DNA from: Bacteroidales bacterium
GTDB taxonomy: Bacteria > Bacteroidota > Bacteroidia > Bacteroidales > F082
DNA length: 64,000 nt
Assembly (NCBI GenBank): GCA_014860665.1
Contig: JACZJI010000047.1
Location: 26,497 to 90,496 of the forward strand
Direction of reading: 5' to 3'
The translations under genes and the position numbers were made by a program. Shown piece after piece: positions 34,397 through 44,179 of this stretch (positions are counted from its first letter, which is position 1; each line of letters starts with the position of its first letter). Under the pieces are notes generated by a model. It saw only the letters and a program-made list of their open reading frames with translations, had not been told where the DNA came from and searched no databases.

Positions 34397-35563
34397 ATGA
34401 ATAATTTAACGAGCAATATAAAAGGTGATAAAGTGATTTGGGCGATTGTATTTCTCCTGACCATTTTATCATTTTTGGCCGTTTACAGCTCAACAGGAAC
34501 CCTTGCTTACAAATATCAGGGTGGTGATACGGCCCATTACATGATCCGTCATGGCATATTTTTGCTGATGGGGTTGTTGATTATGTATTTTGCTCATTTG
34601 GTGCGTTATACTTTTTATTCCAGAATCTTTCAAATACTGTTTTATATTGCAGTTCCCTTACTTCTGCTCACCCTGGTTTTCGGATTAAATCTTAACGATG
34701 CCCGTCGTTCATTGCCATTACCCTTCGGATTGAGCTTCGAGACCTCCGACTTAGCCAAGCTTACTCTGGTGGTTTATCTTGCCCGCATGTTGACCAAAAA
34801 GTACAGTGAAATCAATGATTTCAAAAAAGTGTTCCTTTATCTTATTCTGCCTGTTTTCGTTATTTGTGGATTAATTCTGCCGGCAAACCTTTCAACAGCA
34901 GCTCTTTTATTTACTACCAGTCTGGTATTGATTTTTATTGGAAGAGTAAAAATAGCCTATATAGCTACTACTGTTGGAATTGCTATAGCAGGAGCAGCAA
35001 TCTTTTTCGCCATTTTGTTCATGATGCCTACCGGAAAGAATTTCCGTCTTGATACATGGAAAGCGCGAATAGAAAGTTTCTCGAAAGGTGGAGAGAAAGA
35101 TAATTATCAAGTTGAACAATCGAAAATTGCGATAGCGACAGGCGGATTTTTCGGGAAAATGCCCGGGAAGAGTACCCAAAGAAATTTCCTTCCACACCCG
35201 TATTCAGATTTTATTTTCTCCATCATTGTGGAAGAATACGGTCTGGTTGGAGGCACTATTGTCGTCCTTTTGTATTTGATATTACTCTTTCGGGCGGTAA
35301 GAATTGTTACCAAAGTTCCAAGGAACTTCGGGGTGTTCGTGGCTATCGGCTTAAGCTTCAGTCTGGTTTTTCAGGCCTTGATCAATATGGCGGTCGCTGT
35401 CCATTTATTACCTGTAACGGGGCAACCATTACCAATGGTCAGCATGGGTGGAACCTCTGTATTATTTACCAGTTTATCCTTGGGAATTTTGCTCAGCGTT
35501 AGCCGTGATGTGGAAAAAAGTAATGAAACAGAACTAATAGAACTACAAAATGAAAACGCCTGA
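34397..35563 (+). CDS. ftsW: Septal peptidoglycan glycosyltransferase FtsW
   Basis: SEDS-family polymerase that makes septal glycan strands together with FtsI. The 388-residue protein has about ten membrane helices and conserved motifs NLNDARRSLPLPFGLSFETS (about 98-117), LPANLSTAALLF (about 158-169, position of the usual QPDxGT motif, here altered), FLPHPYSDFIFSIIVEEYGL (about 264-283) and LPVTGQPLPMVSMGGTSVLF (about 337-356). The catalytic aspartate is expected in the large periplasmic loop. Its end overlaps murG by 14 bases. Confidence 0.95.
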   Translation: MNNLTSNIKGDKVIWAIVFLLTILSFLAVYSSTGTLAYKYQGGDTAHYMIRHGIFLLMGLLIMYFAHLVRYTFYSRIFQILFYIAVPLLLLTLVFGLNLNDARRSLPLPFGLSFETSDLAKLTLVVYLARMLTKKYSEINDFKKVFLYLILPVFVICGLILPANLSTAALLFTTSLVLIFIGRVKIAYIATTVGIAIAGAAIFFAILFMMPTGKNFRLDTWKARIESFSKGGEKDNYQVEQSKIAIATGGFFGKMPGKSTQRNFLPHPYSDFIFSIIVEEYGLVGGTIVVLLYLILLFRAVRIVTKVPRNFGVFVAIGLSFSLVFQALINMAVAVHLLPVTGQPLPMVSMGGTSVLFTSLSLGILLSVSRDVEKSNETELIELQNENA

Positions 35564-36680
35564 AACATATAAAATACTGGTCAGTGGAGGAGGTACAGGA
35601 GGTCACATCTTTCCTGCTATTGCTATAGCCAATGGTTTAAAAGAGAGATTAGAAAATGTTGAGATCTTGTTCGTTGGTGCCAAAGGCAGAATGGAGATGG
35701 AAAAAGTTCCCATGGCCGGTTATCAGATTCAGGGGCTTTGGATCAGTGGTTTTCAAAGAAGACTGACTATGAAAAATCTCTCGGTGCCGTTTAAACTGGC
35801 AAGCAGTTTAATTAAAGCCCGGAGAATTGTAACATCTTTTAACCCTGACGCTGCTGTGGGAACCGGAGGTTATGCAAGCGCACCTCTTCTGAAAGCTGCG
35901 GCTGCAAAGAAAGTTCCTACGCTTATTCTTGAACAGAACTCTTATCCGGGTGTTACAAACAGGCTACTCGGGAAATCGGTTGATAAAGTCTGTACTGCTT
36001 ATGAAGGAATGGAAAAATATTTTCCGGTTGAGAAAATTGTTCTCACAGGCAGCCCCATCAGGCAGAATATTATGAAGATGAGTACAGATCCTGAAGAAGC
36101 CAGAAAGTTCTTTGATCTTGAAAAAGATCGTCCGACATTGTTGATTCTCGGGGGAAGTCAGGGCGCAAGAAATATGAATACCGTCATCAGTGAGCTTATA
36201 GATAAGATGCTTTCCCTTGGAATTCAGGTGATATGGCAAACCGGGAAGATTTCGCTTCCAATGGTTGAAAAAACAGTTGTCGGGAGTAAATTCAGAAAAA
36301 GAGTAAAAGTGGTGGATTTTATTCATGAAATGGATAAAGCCTACGCTGCAGCAGATATTTTAATTTCCAGGGCAGGAGCTATTTCCATTGCTGAAATTGT
36401 GCAGGTGAACAAACCTGCCATATTTGTTCCTCTTCCTTCGGCGGCTGAAGATCATCAGACACATAACGCCATGTCGCTTGCGAATAAAAATGCTGCGTTG
36501 ATCGTTCCCGAAAAAGATCTGGGAAACAGTTTGCTGGATGCTGTTCAATTACTGATCAGAAATCCTGAAAAACGAGATGAAATAAAAGCTAATCTTCATC
36601 AATTCGAACATGGAAACGCTACAGAAAAAATTGTTGACGAGGTTGTTAAATTGATAAGGCAAAAAAAAGGTAATGAATAA
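35550..36680 (+). CDS. murG: UDP-GlcNAc--lipid I N-acetylglucosaminyltransferase MurG
   Basis: GT28 enzyme converting lipid I to lipid II at the inner face of the membrane. The glycine loop ILVSGGGTGGHIFPAIAIAN (about 9-28), AAVGTGGYASAPLLKAA (about 99-115), LEQNSYPGVTNRLLGK (about 126-141), LILGGSQGARNMN (about 193-205) and SRAGAISIAEI (about 273-283) are all MurG motifs. Length is 376. It overlaps ftsW by 14 and murC by eight bases, pointing to tight translational coupling. Confidence 0.97.
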   Translation: MKTPETYKILVSGGGTGGHIFPAIAIANGLKERLENVEILFVGAKGRMEMEKVPMAGYQIQGLWISGFQRRLTMKNLSVPFKLASSLIKARRIVTSFNPDAAVGTGGYASAPLLKAAAAKKVPTLILEQNSYPGVTNRLLGKSVDKVCTAYEGMEKYFPVEKIVLTGSPIRQNIMKMSTDPEEARKFFDLEKDRPTLLILGGSQGARNMNTVISELIDKMLSLGIQVIWQTGKISLPMVEKTVVGSKFRKRVKVVDFIHEMDKAYAAADILISRAGAISIAEIVQVNKPAIFVPLPSAAEDHQTHNAMSLANKNAALIVPEKDLGNSLLDAVQLLIRNPEKRDEIKANLHQFEHGNATEKIVDEVVKLIRQKKGNE

Positions 36681-38025
36681 GCCGAAAGAAATATTATATT
36701 TTTTGGGCATTGGAGGTATTGGAATGAGTGCCTTGGCGAGGTATTTCCATAAACAGGGTTGCGAGATTTATGGGTATGATCTCACTCCTTCATTACTTAC
36801 CAGACAACTTGAAACAGAAGGAATGCATATTCATTACACTGATGATATCTCACTGATCCCGGCTTTTGTCGACAAGGTGATTTATACGCCGGCTATTCCT
36901 GAGGAAAATGCTGAAAGACGGTATTTTAAAGAAAGGGGGATTCCTCTGCATAAGCGAGCCGAAGTACTGGGAGAAATCAGCCATGAGCTGTTTACTATTG
37001 CTGTCTCCGGCACGCATGGGAAAACCAGCATTACTGCGATGATTGCCCATATTCTGAAAATGGCCGATTTACCTTTAGTGGCTTTTATCGGTGGCATCAG
37101 TAAAAATCTCAATTCAAATATTTATATCTCGGAAAAACCTGAATACCTGGTCGTGGAAGCTGATGAATTTGACCGTTCTCTGCTAAAACTGGACCCAAAT
37201 TTGGCTGTAGTCACGTCCATGGATGCCGATCATCTCGATATTTATCAGAATTTGAGTGAGGTTCATAAAACTTTTCTGCTTTTTGCAAAGCAGATCAGAA
37301 AGAACGGAAAGCTGGTGGCACATGAACGTCTGACTATTTTTGAAAATGAATTTCCCGACAGAGTTACTTATGGACTATCGAAGGAATCTAAAGTATATGC
37401 CTCTAAAATAAAGGTCCAAGAAGGCAAATTTCATTTTGAAGTATGGAGGCAAAAAGAACACCTGATGAATGTTAAGATGAACATTCCTGGCCTTCATTAT
37501 GTTGAGAATGCTCTGGCAGCTACTTCTATTGCTCTTCAGCTTGAAATTGATCCAGAGATTATAAAAAAAGCGTTGGAGAGTTTTACTGGCGTGGAAAGAA
37601 GATTTGATTACAGAATTCAGAAGCCGGATTTAATTTATATTGATGATTATGGTCATCACCCAGTTGAGATTCAGGCAACCATTGATGCCGCAAGAATATT
37701 GTATCCCGATAAAAAAATTAGTGCTGTCTTCCAACCGCATTTGTACAGCAGAACACGGGATTTAGCTGATGAATTTGCTATCGCTCTAAGCAGTGTTGAC
37801 CGTGTGTTTTTACTTGACATCTATCCTGCAAGGGAGAGGCCTATTCCGGATGTAACATCAAAAATAATCTTTGATAAAATCAATATTGAAGAGAAATATT
37901 TAATGGATAAGAGGTCTTTTTTGAAATTTCTCGAAGAAGATAAACCGGCAGTACTAATAAGTCTTGGTGCAGGAGATATTGGGGTGATGGTAGAAGATAT
38001 TGAAAGGATTTTAAGAAACAGATGA
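36673..38025 (+). CDS. murC: UDP-MurNAc--L-alanine ligase MurC
   Basis: Adds L-alanine to UDP-MurNAc, the first peptide step. Motifs are the UDP-binding FLGIGGIGMSALARYFHKQG (about 10-29), the ATP loop IAVSGTHGKTSITAMIAHIL (about 108-127, GTHGKTS), VVEADEFDRSLLKLDP (near 160), HLDIYQNLSEV and DDYGHHPVEIQATIDAAR (about 330-347). The 450-residue length is normal. It overlaps ftsQ by four bases (ATGA). Confidence 0.96.
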   Translation: MNKPKEILYFLGIGGIGMSALARYFHKQGCEIYGYDLTPSLLTRQLETEGMHIHYTDDISLIPAFVDKVIYTPAIPEENAERRYFKERGIPLHKRAEVLGEISHELFTIAVSGTHGKTSITAMIAHILKMADLPLVAFIGGISKNLNSNIYISEKPEYLVVEADEFDRSLLKLDPNLAVVTSMDADHLDIYQNLSEVHKTFLLFAKQIRKNGKLVAHERLTIFENEFPDRVTYGLSKESKVYASKIKVQEGKFHFEVWRQKEHLMNVKMNIPGLHYVENALAATSIALQLEIDPEIIKKALESFTGVERRFDYRIQKPDLIYIDDYGHHPVEIQATIDAARILYPDKKISAVFQPHLYSRTRDLADEFAIALSSVDRVFLLDIYPARERPIPDVTSKIIFDKINIEEKYLMDKRSFLKFLEEDKPAVLISLGAGDIGVMVEDIERILRNR

Positions 38026-38792
38026 AAAAGAAAATACCCATAATCGTTGTTTCACTTTTTGCAGTGCTGGTGATGGTGCTGGCAGGTTATATTTATAACC
38101 GTTTCAGAAACCAGGATGTTAAAAAAGTTGAGATAAGAATTGACCAAAAGAACGGCAAAGGATTTCTGACTCAAGAAGAGGTCCGTTCGTTGTTTGATGT
38201 GGGTGACAGTATCCTTCAAATAAAAATTAAAAATCTGAATTTGAATAAGATAAAATCTGAGATATCGAAAAATCCTTATGTGGAAAATGCCGATGCATTT
38301 TTAAATATTTCAGGAAATTTAATAATAAATGTAAAAGAGAAAGTAGCACTTTTGCGGCTGGTTAATTATAAGGAAAAGAGTTGTTATATCGATCTGAAAG
38401 GCAATTTATTCCCTTTGGGAAAGGATTATGTAGAACGGGCACTTTTTGTCAACGGATATATTCATGCCGCATTGGTGATGGGAAAAAATGTTCAGGACAG
38501 TGTTTACTCAAAATCCCTGCTCCCCGGCTTGTACGATTTGGCAATGAGGATTCATTCGGACCCGTTTTTGAATTCTGAAGTCAGCCAGATATTCGTTAAC
38601 AGTCAGGGCAAGGTAGATTTGATCCCTGAACTGGGCAACTTTATTATCCATTTTGGCGACCTTGACGAAGAAGAAATAAAACTTGAAAACTTAGAAGCCT
38701 TTTACAAGCAAGCGCTTGTTAAGGAAGGCTGGAATAAATATAAGAGTATTAATCTGGCTTTTACAAATCAGGTAATCTGCACAAAAAAATAG
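38022..38792 (+). CDS. ftsQ: Cell-division protein FtsQ/DivIB
   Basis: Bitopic divisome protein of 256 residues. A short cytoplasmic KKK start, one membrane helix (IPIIVVSLFAVLVMVLAGYI, about 5-24), a POTRA-like domain (about 38-100, with FLTQEEVRSLFDVGDSILQI and NPYVENADAFLNISGNLIIN) and a FtsQ beta domain follow. Identity in this family is low; assignment rests on domain order and position between murC and ftsA. It scaffolds FtsL and FtsB. ftsA starts five bases after it. Confidence 0.92.
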   Translation: MKKKIPIIVVSLFAVLVMVLAGYIYNRFRNQDVKKVEIRIDQKNGKGFLTQEEVRSLFDVGDSILQIKIKNLNLNKIKSEISKNPYVENADAFLNISGNLIINVKEKVALLRLVNYKEKSCYIDLKGNLFPLGKDYVERALFVNGYIHAALVMGKNVQDSVYSKSLLPGLYDLAMRIHSDPFLNSEVSQIFVNSQGKVDLIPELGNFIIHFGDLDEEEIKLENLEAFYKQALVKEGWNKYKSINLAFTNQVICTKK

Positions 38793-38796
38793 GAAC

Positions 38797-40095
38797 ATGG
38801 AAAACGAAATTATCGTAGGATTAGACATCGGAACTACTAAAATAGCCTGTATCGTAGGACGGAAAAATGAATTTGGTAAAATCGAAATACTTGGATACGG
38901 AAAAACCGAATCTATCGGAGTAAAACGTGGTGTGGTCACAAATATTGAAGATACAGTACGTTCCATACAGACGGCTGTTGCTCTTGCAGAACAACAATCA
39001 AGCGTCGATATAAAGTATGTGAATGTAGGTATTGCTGGTCAACATATTAAAAGTCTGCAGCATCGTGGGACACTCATTCGTGAAGATGCCGATAAAGAAA
39101 TCTCTAATATAGAGGTTGAACAGCTTATTCATAACATGTATAAGCTGAATATGCTTCCTGGCGAAGAGATTATCGATGTCATTCCGCAGGATTTTATCGT
39201 TGATGATGAAGATGGTATACGGCACCCCGTCGGTATGCTCGGAAGTAAGCTGGAAGCTAATTTCCACATTATAATTGGACAGACGGCTGCTGCAAAAAAT
39301 ATCTATAAGTGTATTAAGAAAGCAGGCCTAGAAGATTCACAGCTGATTCTGGAACCTATTGCTTCTGCTGAAGCTGTATTAAGTGAAGAAGAAAAAGAAG
39401 CCGGTGTTGTGCTTGTAGATATTGGTGGTGGTACGACAGATCTCGCTATTTTCCAGGATAATATTATCCGCCATACGGCGGTGATTCCTTTTGGAGGCGA
39501 CATTGTGACGGAAGATGTCAAGGAGGGGTGCTCTATCATTCGCAGGCATGCTGAAGAGCTGAAAGTTAAATTTGGTTCTGCTTTGGCCAGCGAAAACCGA
39601 GATGATGAAGTCGTAGCTATTCCCGGATTGCGTGGGAGAACTCCCAAAGAGATTACTTTGAAAAATCTTGCCTCCATTATTCAGGCCCGTATGGAAGAAA
39701 TTCTGGAGCACGTTTACTATGAGATTAAGAATTCCGGTTTTGAAAAGAAACTAATTGCAGGTATTGTGATTACCGGGGGTGGGGCTCAACTGAGGCATAT
39801 TAACCAGTTGGCAGCATTCACAACAGGCATGGAAACCCGTATCGGTTATCCCAATGAACATCTTGCAATGGAGGTCAGTGATGAGATCGCAAGCCCCATG
39901 TTTGCAACCGGTATTGGTCTTGTTATTGAGGGAATTAAGCGCTACGAGATGGAAATTAAAACCAAGCGTCCGGAAGAAAAGGAAGACGCCTCCCGAAAAA
40001 GTAAAAAGAAAAAAATTGAGAAACCAGAATTGGGCTCTAAACGGTTTCTGGGCATCATAAAAGATTGGTTCGAAAATGATGCCGAAGAGGTCTGA
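38797..40095 (+). CDS. ftsA: Cell-division protein FtsA
   Basis: Actin-like membrane anchor of the Z ring. The 432-residue protein shows the phosphate-1 motif IIVGLDIGTTKIACIVG (about 4-20), the SHS2/1C domain (near 80-170, YVNVGIAGQHIKSLQHRGTL), the phosphate-2 motif VVLVDIGGGTTDLAIFQDN (about 204-222) and the adenosine motif GIVITGGGAQLRHI (about 322-335). The C-terminus has a Lys-rich linker then GSKRFLGIIKDWFENDA, an amphipathic membrane-targeting helix. It is followed by ftsZ after 122 bases, which may hold an extra ftsZ promoter. Confidence 0.97.
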   Translation: MENEIIVGLDIGTTKIACIVGRKNEFGKIEILGYGKTESIGVKRGVVTNIEDTVRSIQTAVALAEQQSSVDIKYVNVGIAGQHIKSLQHRGTLIREDADKEISNIEVEQLIHNMYKLNMLPGEEIIDVIPQDFIVDDEDGIRHPVGMLGSKLEANFHIIIGQTAAAKNIYKCIKKAGLEDSQLILEPIASAEAVLSEEEKEAGVVLVDIGGGTTDLAIFQDNIIRHTAVIPFGGDIVTEDVKEGCSIIRRHAEELKVKFGSALASENRDDEVVAIPGLRGRTPKEITLKNLASIIQARMEEILEHVYYEIKNSGFEKKLIAGIVITGGGAQLRHINQLAAFTTGMETRIGYPNEHLAMEVSDEIASPMFATGIGLVIEGIKRYEMEIKTKRPEEKEDASRKSKKKKIEKPELGSKRFLGIIKDWFENDAEEV

Positions 40096-40217
40096 GAATT
40101 AACTTCATATTGTTTATAAATAAACGAGTGATAAAAAATCGTTACATATCTATTAAATAAATTTATTCTAGTAAAAATAAAAGTTCATTTCCCTAATCAT
40201 AAATACCACACATAGCC

Positions 40218-41834
40218 ATGGAAAGCATTATAAAATTTACTCCCAAACAAAAGACTTCGATCATCAAGGTTATCGGAGTGGGGGGCGGCGGCAGCAACGC
40301 AGTGAATTATATGTTCAAACAAGGAATTGAAGGAGTCGACTTTGTGGTATGCAATACCGATATGCAGGCATTGTCGGCCAGCCCTGTTCCTGTCAAAGTG
40401 CAGCTTGGAGAATCCGGTTTAGGTGCCGGTTCAATTCCTGAAGTAGCTGAGCAAGCAGCTTTGGATTCTTTAGAGAAGATTAAAGCCGTACTGGATGAAG
40501 ATACGGAAATGGTCTTTATCACAGCGGGAATGGGTGGTGGTACCGGTACCGGTGCAGCACCTGTTATTGCCAAATTCGCAAGGGAAAATGGGCTTTTGAC
40601 GGTTGGAATTGTAACTCTTCCCTTTCATTTCGAAGGAAGACGCAAAATGCTGAAAGCAAAACAGGGAATTGAAGAAATCAGGAAATATGTTGATACGCTT
40701 TTGGTGATCAGTAATGATAAACTTCGTGGTTTGTATGGCGATTTGGGTTTGGGAAATGCTTTTTCTCATGCAGATAATGTTCTTGCTACAGCGGCTAAAG
40801 GTATTGCAGAGTTGATCACTGTCCATGGTTACGTTAACGTTGACTTCAACGATGTCAAAACAGTGATGAAAGACAGCGGTAAGGCCATTATGGGATCTGC
40901 AATTAAAGAAGGTGAAGATCGTGCCATCAGAGCTATAGAGGATGCAATGAGCTCACCGTTGCTTAATGACAACAATGTCTATGGCGCTAAGAATATACTT
41001 CTTTATATGACAGCTGGTTCTGATGATATTACCATGGATGAAATTACTGTTATAACAGACTATATTTCTGATAAATGTGGTGAAGATTCAGCCAATGTCA
41101 TCTGGGGCCGTGGTATCGATGAAAATATGGGTAAAAGGCTTGGAGTGACCATTATTGCTACTGGTTTTGATGAAGAGGAACAGTTAAATCAGTTAAGAGA
41201 AATACAAGCAGAACAACAACCCAGCCCCAAGATAGTATTCAAGGATGATACTTCTGATCTGAAGAAAAGTATATTCAATCTAAGCGATAGTTATACTCCG
41301 AATACAGCTAAACAGGAGGAGCCTGAGGAAGAAATACGTGTGGTAAAGAAAGTGTCTCACGATGAAGACAATATTATGGAATCTGATTCTTCAATTAATC
41401 CAGATACCAGGAAAGTTTATTCTTTAGATCAGGATGTGGATGATGATAGAAATGAGCATCATTCATCTGGTAGCGAAAGTGACTTTTTCCTTCCTTTGGA
41501 CAAAGATGAGCTTATGGTGAAACATACCAAACCTGCAGTACCAAAACCAACTCCAAAGGTGGTAAATGAACCTGTCCCTGTAACAAAGGATAATTCAGAA
41601 CTCAATGCGCAGGCAAAAGTCCGTATTCAAAGATTGACCGAGTTAAGTGCTCTGAAGCCGACAGATGCATTTAAGGAGGAGGAAACACCTGCATATTTAA
41701 GAAGGAAAGTCCAACTCTCTGAGCCGAACTATTCAAGTGAATCCCAGGTTTCTCATTACATTTTGTCTGAAGACAGCAGGAAGAATCCAATTATTAAATC
41801 AGACAATTCATTTTTACACGACAATGTCGATTAG
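40218..41834 (+). CDS. ftsZ: Cell-division GTPase FtsZ
   Basis: Tubulin homologue that forms the Z ring. The GTPase core (about 1-330) has IKVIGVGGGGSNAVNYM (about 16-32), the tubulin signature FITAGMGGGTGTGAAPVIAK (about 99-118), TLPFHFEGRRKM (about 135-146) and VNVDFNDVKTVMKDSGKAIM (about 207-226). The C-terminal part is a long acidic disordered linker of about 150 residues, then TPAYLRRKVQL (near 490) and the terminal NSFLHDNVD motif usual in Bacteroidetes. At 538 residues it is longer than the E. coli protein (383) because of the linker. Confidence 0.97.
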   Translation: MESIIKFTPKQKTSIIKVIGVGGGGSNAVNYMFKQGIEGVDFVVCNTDMQALSASPVPVKVQLGESGLGAGSIPEVAEQAALDSLEKIKAVLDEDTEMVFITAGMGGGTGTGAAPVIAKFARENGLLTVGIVTLPFHFEGRRKMLKAKQGIEEIRKYVDTLLVISNDKLRGLYGDLGLGNAFSHADNVLATAAKGIAELITVHGYVNVDFNDVKTVMKDSGKAIMGSAIKEGEDRAIRAIEDAMSSPLLNDNNVYGAKNILLYMTAGSDDITMDEITVITDYISDKCGEDSANVIWGRGIDENMGKRLGVTIIATGFDEEEQLNQLREIQAEQQPSPKIVFKDDTSDLKKSIFNLSDSYTPNTAKQEEPEEEIRVVKKVSHDEDNIMESDSSINPDTRKVYSLDQDVDDDRNEHHSSGSESDFFLPLDKDELMVKHTKPAVPKPTPKVVNEPVPVTKDNSELNAQAKVRIQRLTELSALKPTDAFKEEETPAYLRRKVQLSEPNYSSESQVSHYILSEDSRKNPIIKSDNSFLHDNVD

Positions 41835-41875
41835 TGTAAAAAAATATTGAATTGAAAAATAGAAACACTATAAAA

Positions 41876-42328
41876 ATGGAACTGGAAAAGATTATAAACA
41901 ACGATCTAAAAGAGGCTATGTTGGCAAAAGATCGTCGTAAACTTGAGGCCATAAGAGCCATAAAAGCAGCTTTGTTGCTTGAAAAAACAGGTGCTGATAC
42001 TACGAGTGCTGAAATTCCGGAAGCTGTTGAATTAAAATTGCTTCAAAAACTAGTAAAACAAAGACGTGATGCAGCAAAAATTTATAATGAGCAGAAAAGG
42101 GCTGATCTTGCTGAAGAGGAAGAATACCAGGCTTCCATCATAGAGAAATATCTTCCTCAGCAGTTGTCGGAAGAGGAAGTAAAAGCAATTATATCAAAGA
42201 TTGTTGCTGATTTAGGTGCCAGTACTATAAAAGATATGGGACGTGTAATGGGAGAGGCTTCTAAGCAATTAGCTGGTAAGGCTGATAATAAAACCATTTC
42301 CGGAATTGTACGTTCCTTGTTAGGTTAA
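41876..42328 (+). CDS. GatB/YqeY domain protein
   Basis: A 150-residue helical protein of the YqeY family, related to the tail domain of the GatB amidotransferase subunit; it is thought to bind tRNA but has no proven role. EKIINNDLKEAMLAKDRRKL (about 3-22), KLLQKLVKQRRDAAKIYNEQ and the glycine-rich IKDMGRVMGEASKQLAGKAD near the end are the family motifs. I start at ATG 41876; an in-frame TTG at 41852 would add eight residues. It follows ftsZ, the usual Bacteroidetes order, and ends before a strong terminator. Confidence 0.92.
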   Translation: MELEKIINNDLKEAMLAKDRRKLEAIRAIKAALLLEKTGADTTSAEIPEAVELKLLQKLVKQRRDAAKIYNEQKRADLAEEEEYQASIIEKYLPQQLSEEEVKAIISKIVADLGASTIKDMGRVMGEASKQLAGKADNKTISGIVRSLLG

Positions 42329-42342
42329 TTGAAATTAAAGAC

Positions 42343-42379
42343 AAAAAAAGAGCGCAGGACATTCCTGCGCTCTTTTTTT
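42343..42379. terminator. Bidirectional terminator between the YqeY gene and tsf
   Basis: Arms 42343-42359 and 42363-42379 form an exact 17-base stem with a CAT loop. The GAGCGCAGGA/TCCTGCGCTC core is flanked by seven A and seven T, so it can terminate both the rightward dcw transcript and the leftward ribosomal transcript. Confidence 0.92.
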
Positions 42380-42398
42380 ATTATAACATTTTGTAGGT

Positions 42399-43226
42399 TT
42401 ATGCCAACGCTACACGTTTGAAGTCAGTAACGGTAAGTTCTTTATTGTATTCCTTCAAATACTGGTCAACTGATTTTTTAGAATCTTTAATGAAGGCCTG
42501 ATTTAACAAAGTGCTTTCCTTAAAGAATTTGTTAAGTTTACCCAAAGCAATTTTTTCCAGCATATCTTCAGCTTTTCCTTCCTGACGTGCCTGCTCTTTG
42601 CCAATTTCAATTTCCCTGTCAATCATATCCTGAGGAACAGTGTCTTTGTCAACAGCTACAGGAGCCATAGCGGCAATCTGCATAACTACATCATGACCTG
42701 CTGTCTCCAAATTGTCTCCCGATTTATTCAAACCTGCAATACTTGCAATGCGGTTTCCCGGGTGAATATATGAATAAACACTGTCAGCGGCCAAAGTTTC
42801 ATATTTGCCAAGCTCTATTTTTTCTCCGATAACACCTGTTTTGTCAACAAGAGATTCTCCAACGGTCCGATCATTCAGTTTGGCAGCTTTCAGATCATCT
42901 GCTGATTGAATTTTATTAGCGACAGCAAGATCGATAATTGACTCTACATAACTGATAAAATCCTGATTTTTTGCAACAAAGTCTGTTTCGCAGTTTACCA
43001 TTACTACAGCGGCAAAAGTTTTATCCTGGCTAATTTTAGCAAGAACAACGCCTTCACTAGCATCACGATCAGCACGTTTTGCAGCAATTTTCTGGCCTTT
43101 TTTACGCAAATAGTCAATGGCCTTTTCCATATCGCCATCTGATTCCATGAGTGCCTGTTTGCAATCCATCATCCCGGCACCGGTGGTCTTTCTCAGTTCG
43201 TTTACTTCTTGTGCAGTAATTTTCAT
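42399..43226 (-). CDS. tsf: Translation elongation factor Ts
   Basis: Nucleotide exchange factor for EF-Tu. The N-terminal UBA-like domain reads ITAQEVNELRKTTGAGMMDC, KQALMESDGDMEKAIDYLRK (residues 3-42); the core begins at AAVVMVNCETDFVAKNQDF (about 72-90, with the TDFV motif) and the C-terminus carries IGKEQARQEGKAEDMLEKI and QAFIKDSKKSVDQYLKEY. Length 275 is usual. It is last in rplM-rpsI-rpsB-tsf, 17 bases after rpsB, and ends 20 bases from the shared terminator. Confidence 0.97.
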   Translation of the reverse strand: MKITAQEVNELRKTTGAGMMDCKQALMESDGDMEKAIDYLRKKGQKIAAKRADRDASEGVVLAKISQDKTFAAVVMVNCETDFVAKNQDFISYVESIIDLAVANKIQSADDLKAAKLNDRTVGESLVDKTGVIGEKIELGKYETLAADSVYSYIHPGNRIASIAGLNKSGDNLETAGHDVVMQIAAMAPVAVDKDTVPQDMIDREIEIGKEQARQEGKAEDMLEKIALGKLNKFFKESTLLNQAFIKDSKKSVDQYLKEYNKELTVTDFKRVALA

Positions 43227-43243
43227 TTCAGTATTTTTTTCAA

Positions 43244-44143
43244 TTAATCCTCGGTGTCATCTTTTTTCTTAGCAACTGGTTTTTTCACAGCTTTAGCTTT
43301 TTTCTTGATAGCTTCTTTTTCAGCTTCAATATCAGCTTGCTCTTCAGCCAGTCTTAAGTTTTCTGATTTAGTTTTGATATCAGCTTTCAAACGAGCTTCT
43401 TTCATTGTATCATCTTCATCCTTGTCTTTCTTATCTGAACTCTTTTCGCGTTCGACCTGACGTTCAGAAAGACCATCAGTGATAGCTGAGACAACAACAT
43501 TCAAGATTAAAGAAATTGATTTTGATGCATCATCATTTGCCGGAATCGGGAAATCAATTAAAGTAGGATCTGTATTGGTATCAGTGATAGCAAAAGTTGG
43601 GATGTTTAATTTCCTTGCTTCAGCAACAGCGATTTTTTCTTTGTTGATATCTACAATAAATAAAGCTGCAGGAATACGGCTCATATCAGCAATGCTACCC
43701 AGGTTCTTTTCCAGTTTTGCTCTTTCACGGGTAACCTGTAAGCGTTCACGTTTTGAAAGGTTCTTCCATGAGCTGGTAGTCATCATCTTATCGATACTGT
43801 TCATTTTTCTTACAGCTTTGCGAATGGTAGCAAAGTTGGTAAGCATTCCACCAGGCCAGCGTTCTGTTACGTAAGGCATGTTGATTTTTTTAACTGTATC
43901 AGCAACGATGTCTTTAGCCTGTTTTTTTGTGGCAACAAACAGAATTTTGCGACCTGACTTAGCAATTTGTTTCATTGCATTAGCGGCCTCTTCCATTTTT
44001 GCCTGTGTTTTGTAAAGGTCGATAATGTGGATACCGTTACGCTCCATGAAAATATAAGGAGCCATGTTTGGATTCCATTTGCGTCTGAGGTGGCCAAAAT
44101 GAACACCAGCCTCAAGCATTTCTTCAAAGCTTACTTTTATCAT
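43244..44143 (-). CDS. rpsB: 30S ribosomal protein S2
   Basis: Small-subunit protein, 299 residues. The core runs SFEEMLEAGVHFGHLRRKWN, PNMAPYIFMERNGIHIIDLY, with RWPGGMLTNFATIRKAVRKM (about 93-112) and FAITDTNTDPTLIDFPIPAN (about 179-198). The last ~65 residues form a highly charged Lys/Glu/Asp-rich extension, longer than in E. coli and seen in other Bacteroidetes S2 proteins. A leader hairpin lies just upstream in the mRNA (44180-44216). Confidence 0.97.
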   Translation of the reverse strand: MIKVSFEEMLEAGVHFGHLRRKWNPNMAPYIFMERNGIHIIDLYKTQAKMEEAANAMKQIAKSGRKILFVATKKQAKDIVADTVKKINMPYVTERWPGGMLTNFATIRKAVRKMNSIDKMMTTSSWKNLSKRERLQVTRERAKLEKNLGSIADMSRIPAALFIVDINKEKIAVAEARKLNIPTFAITDTNTDPTLIDFPIPANDDASKSISLILNVVVSAITDGLSERQVEREKSSDKKDKDEDDTMKEARLKADIKTKSENLRLAEEQADIEAEKEAIKKKAKAVKKPVAKKKDDTED

Positions 44144-44179
44144 TTTTTGATTTTTAATTTGTTTACATTCACTAAAATC

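Noticed and set aside
37010..37112. Minus-strand and alternate-frame ORFs inside dcw genes
   Set aside because: All lie within strongly conserved mur/fts genes and have no independent support.
40122..40131. AAACGAGTGA upstream of ftsZ, matching the core of the GH65 operator
   Set aside because: An exact 10-base match but without the flanking GC and AAAT and with no sugar gene near; treated as chance. It is a caution for the proposed regulon.
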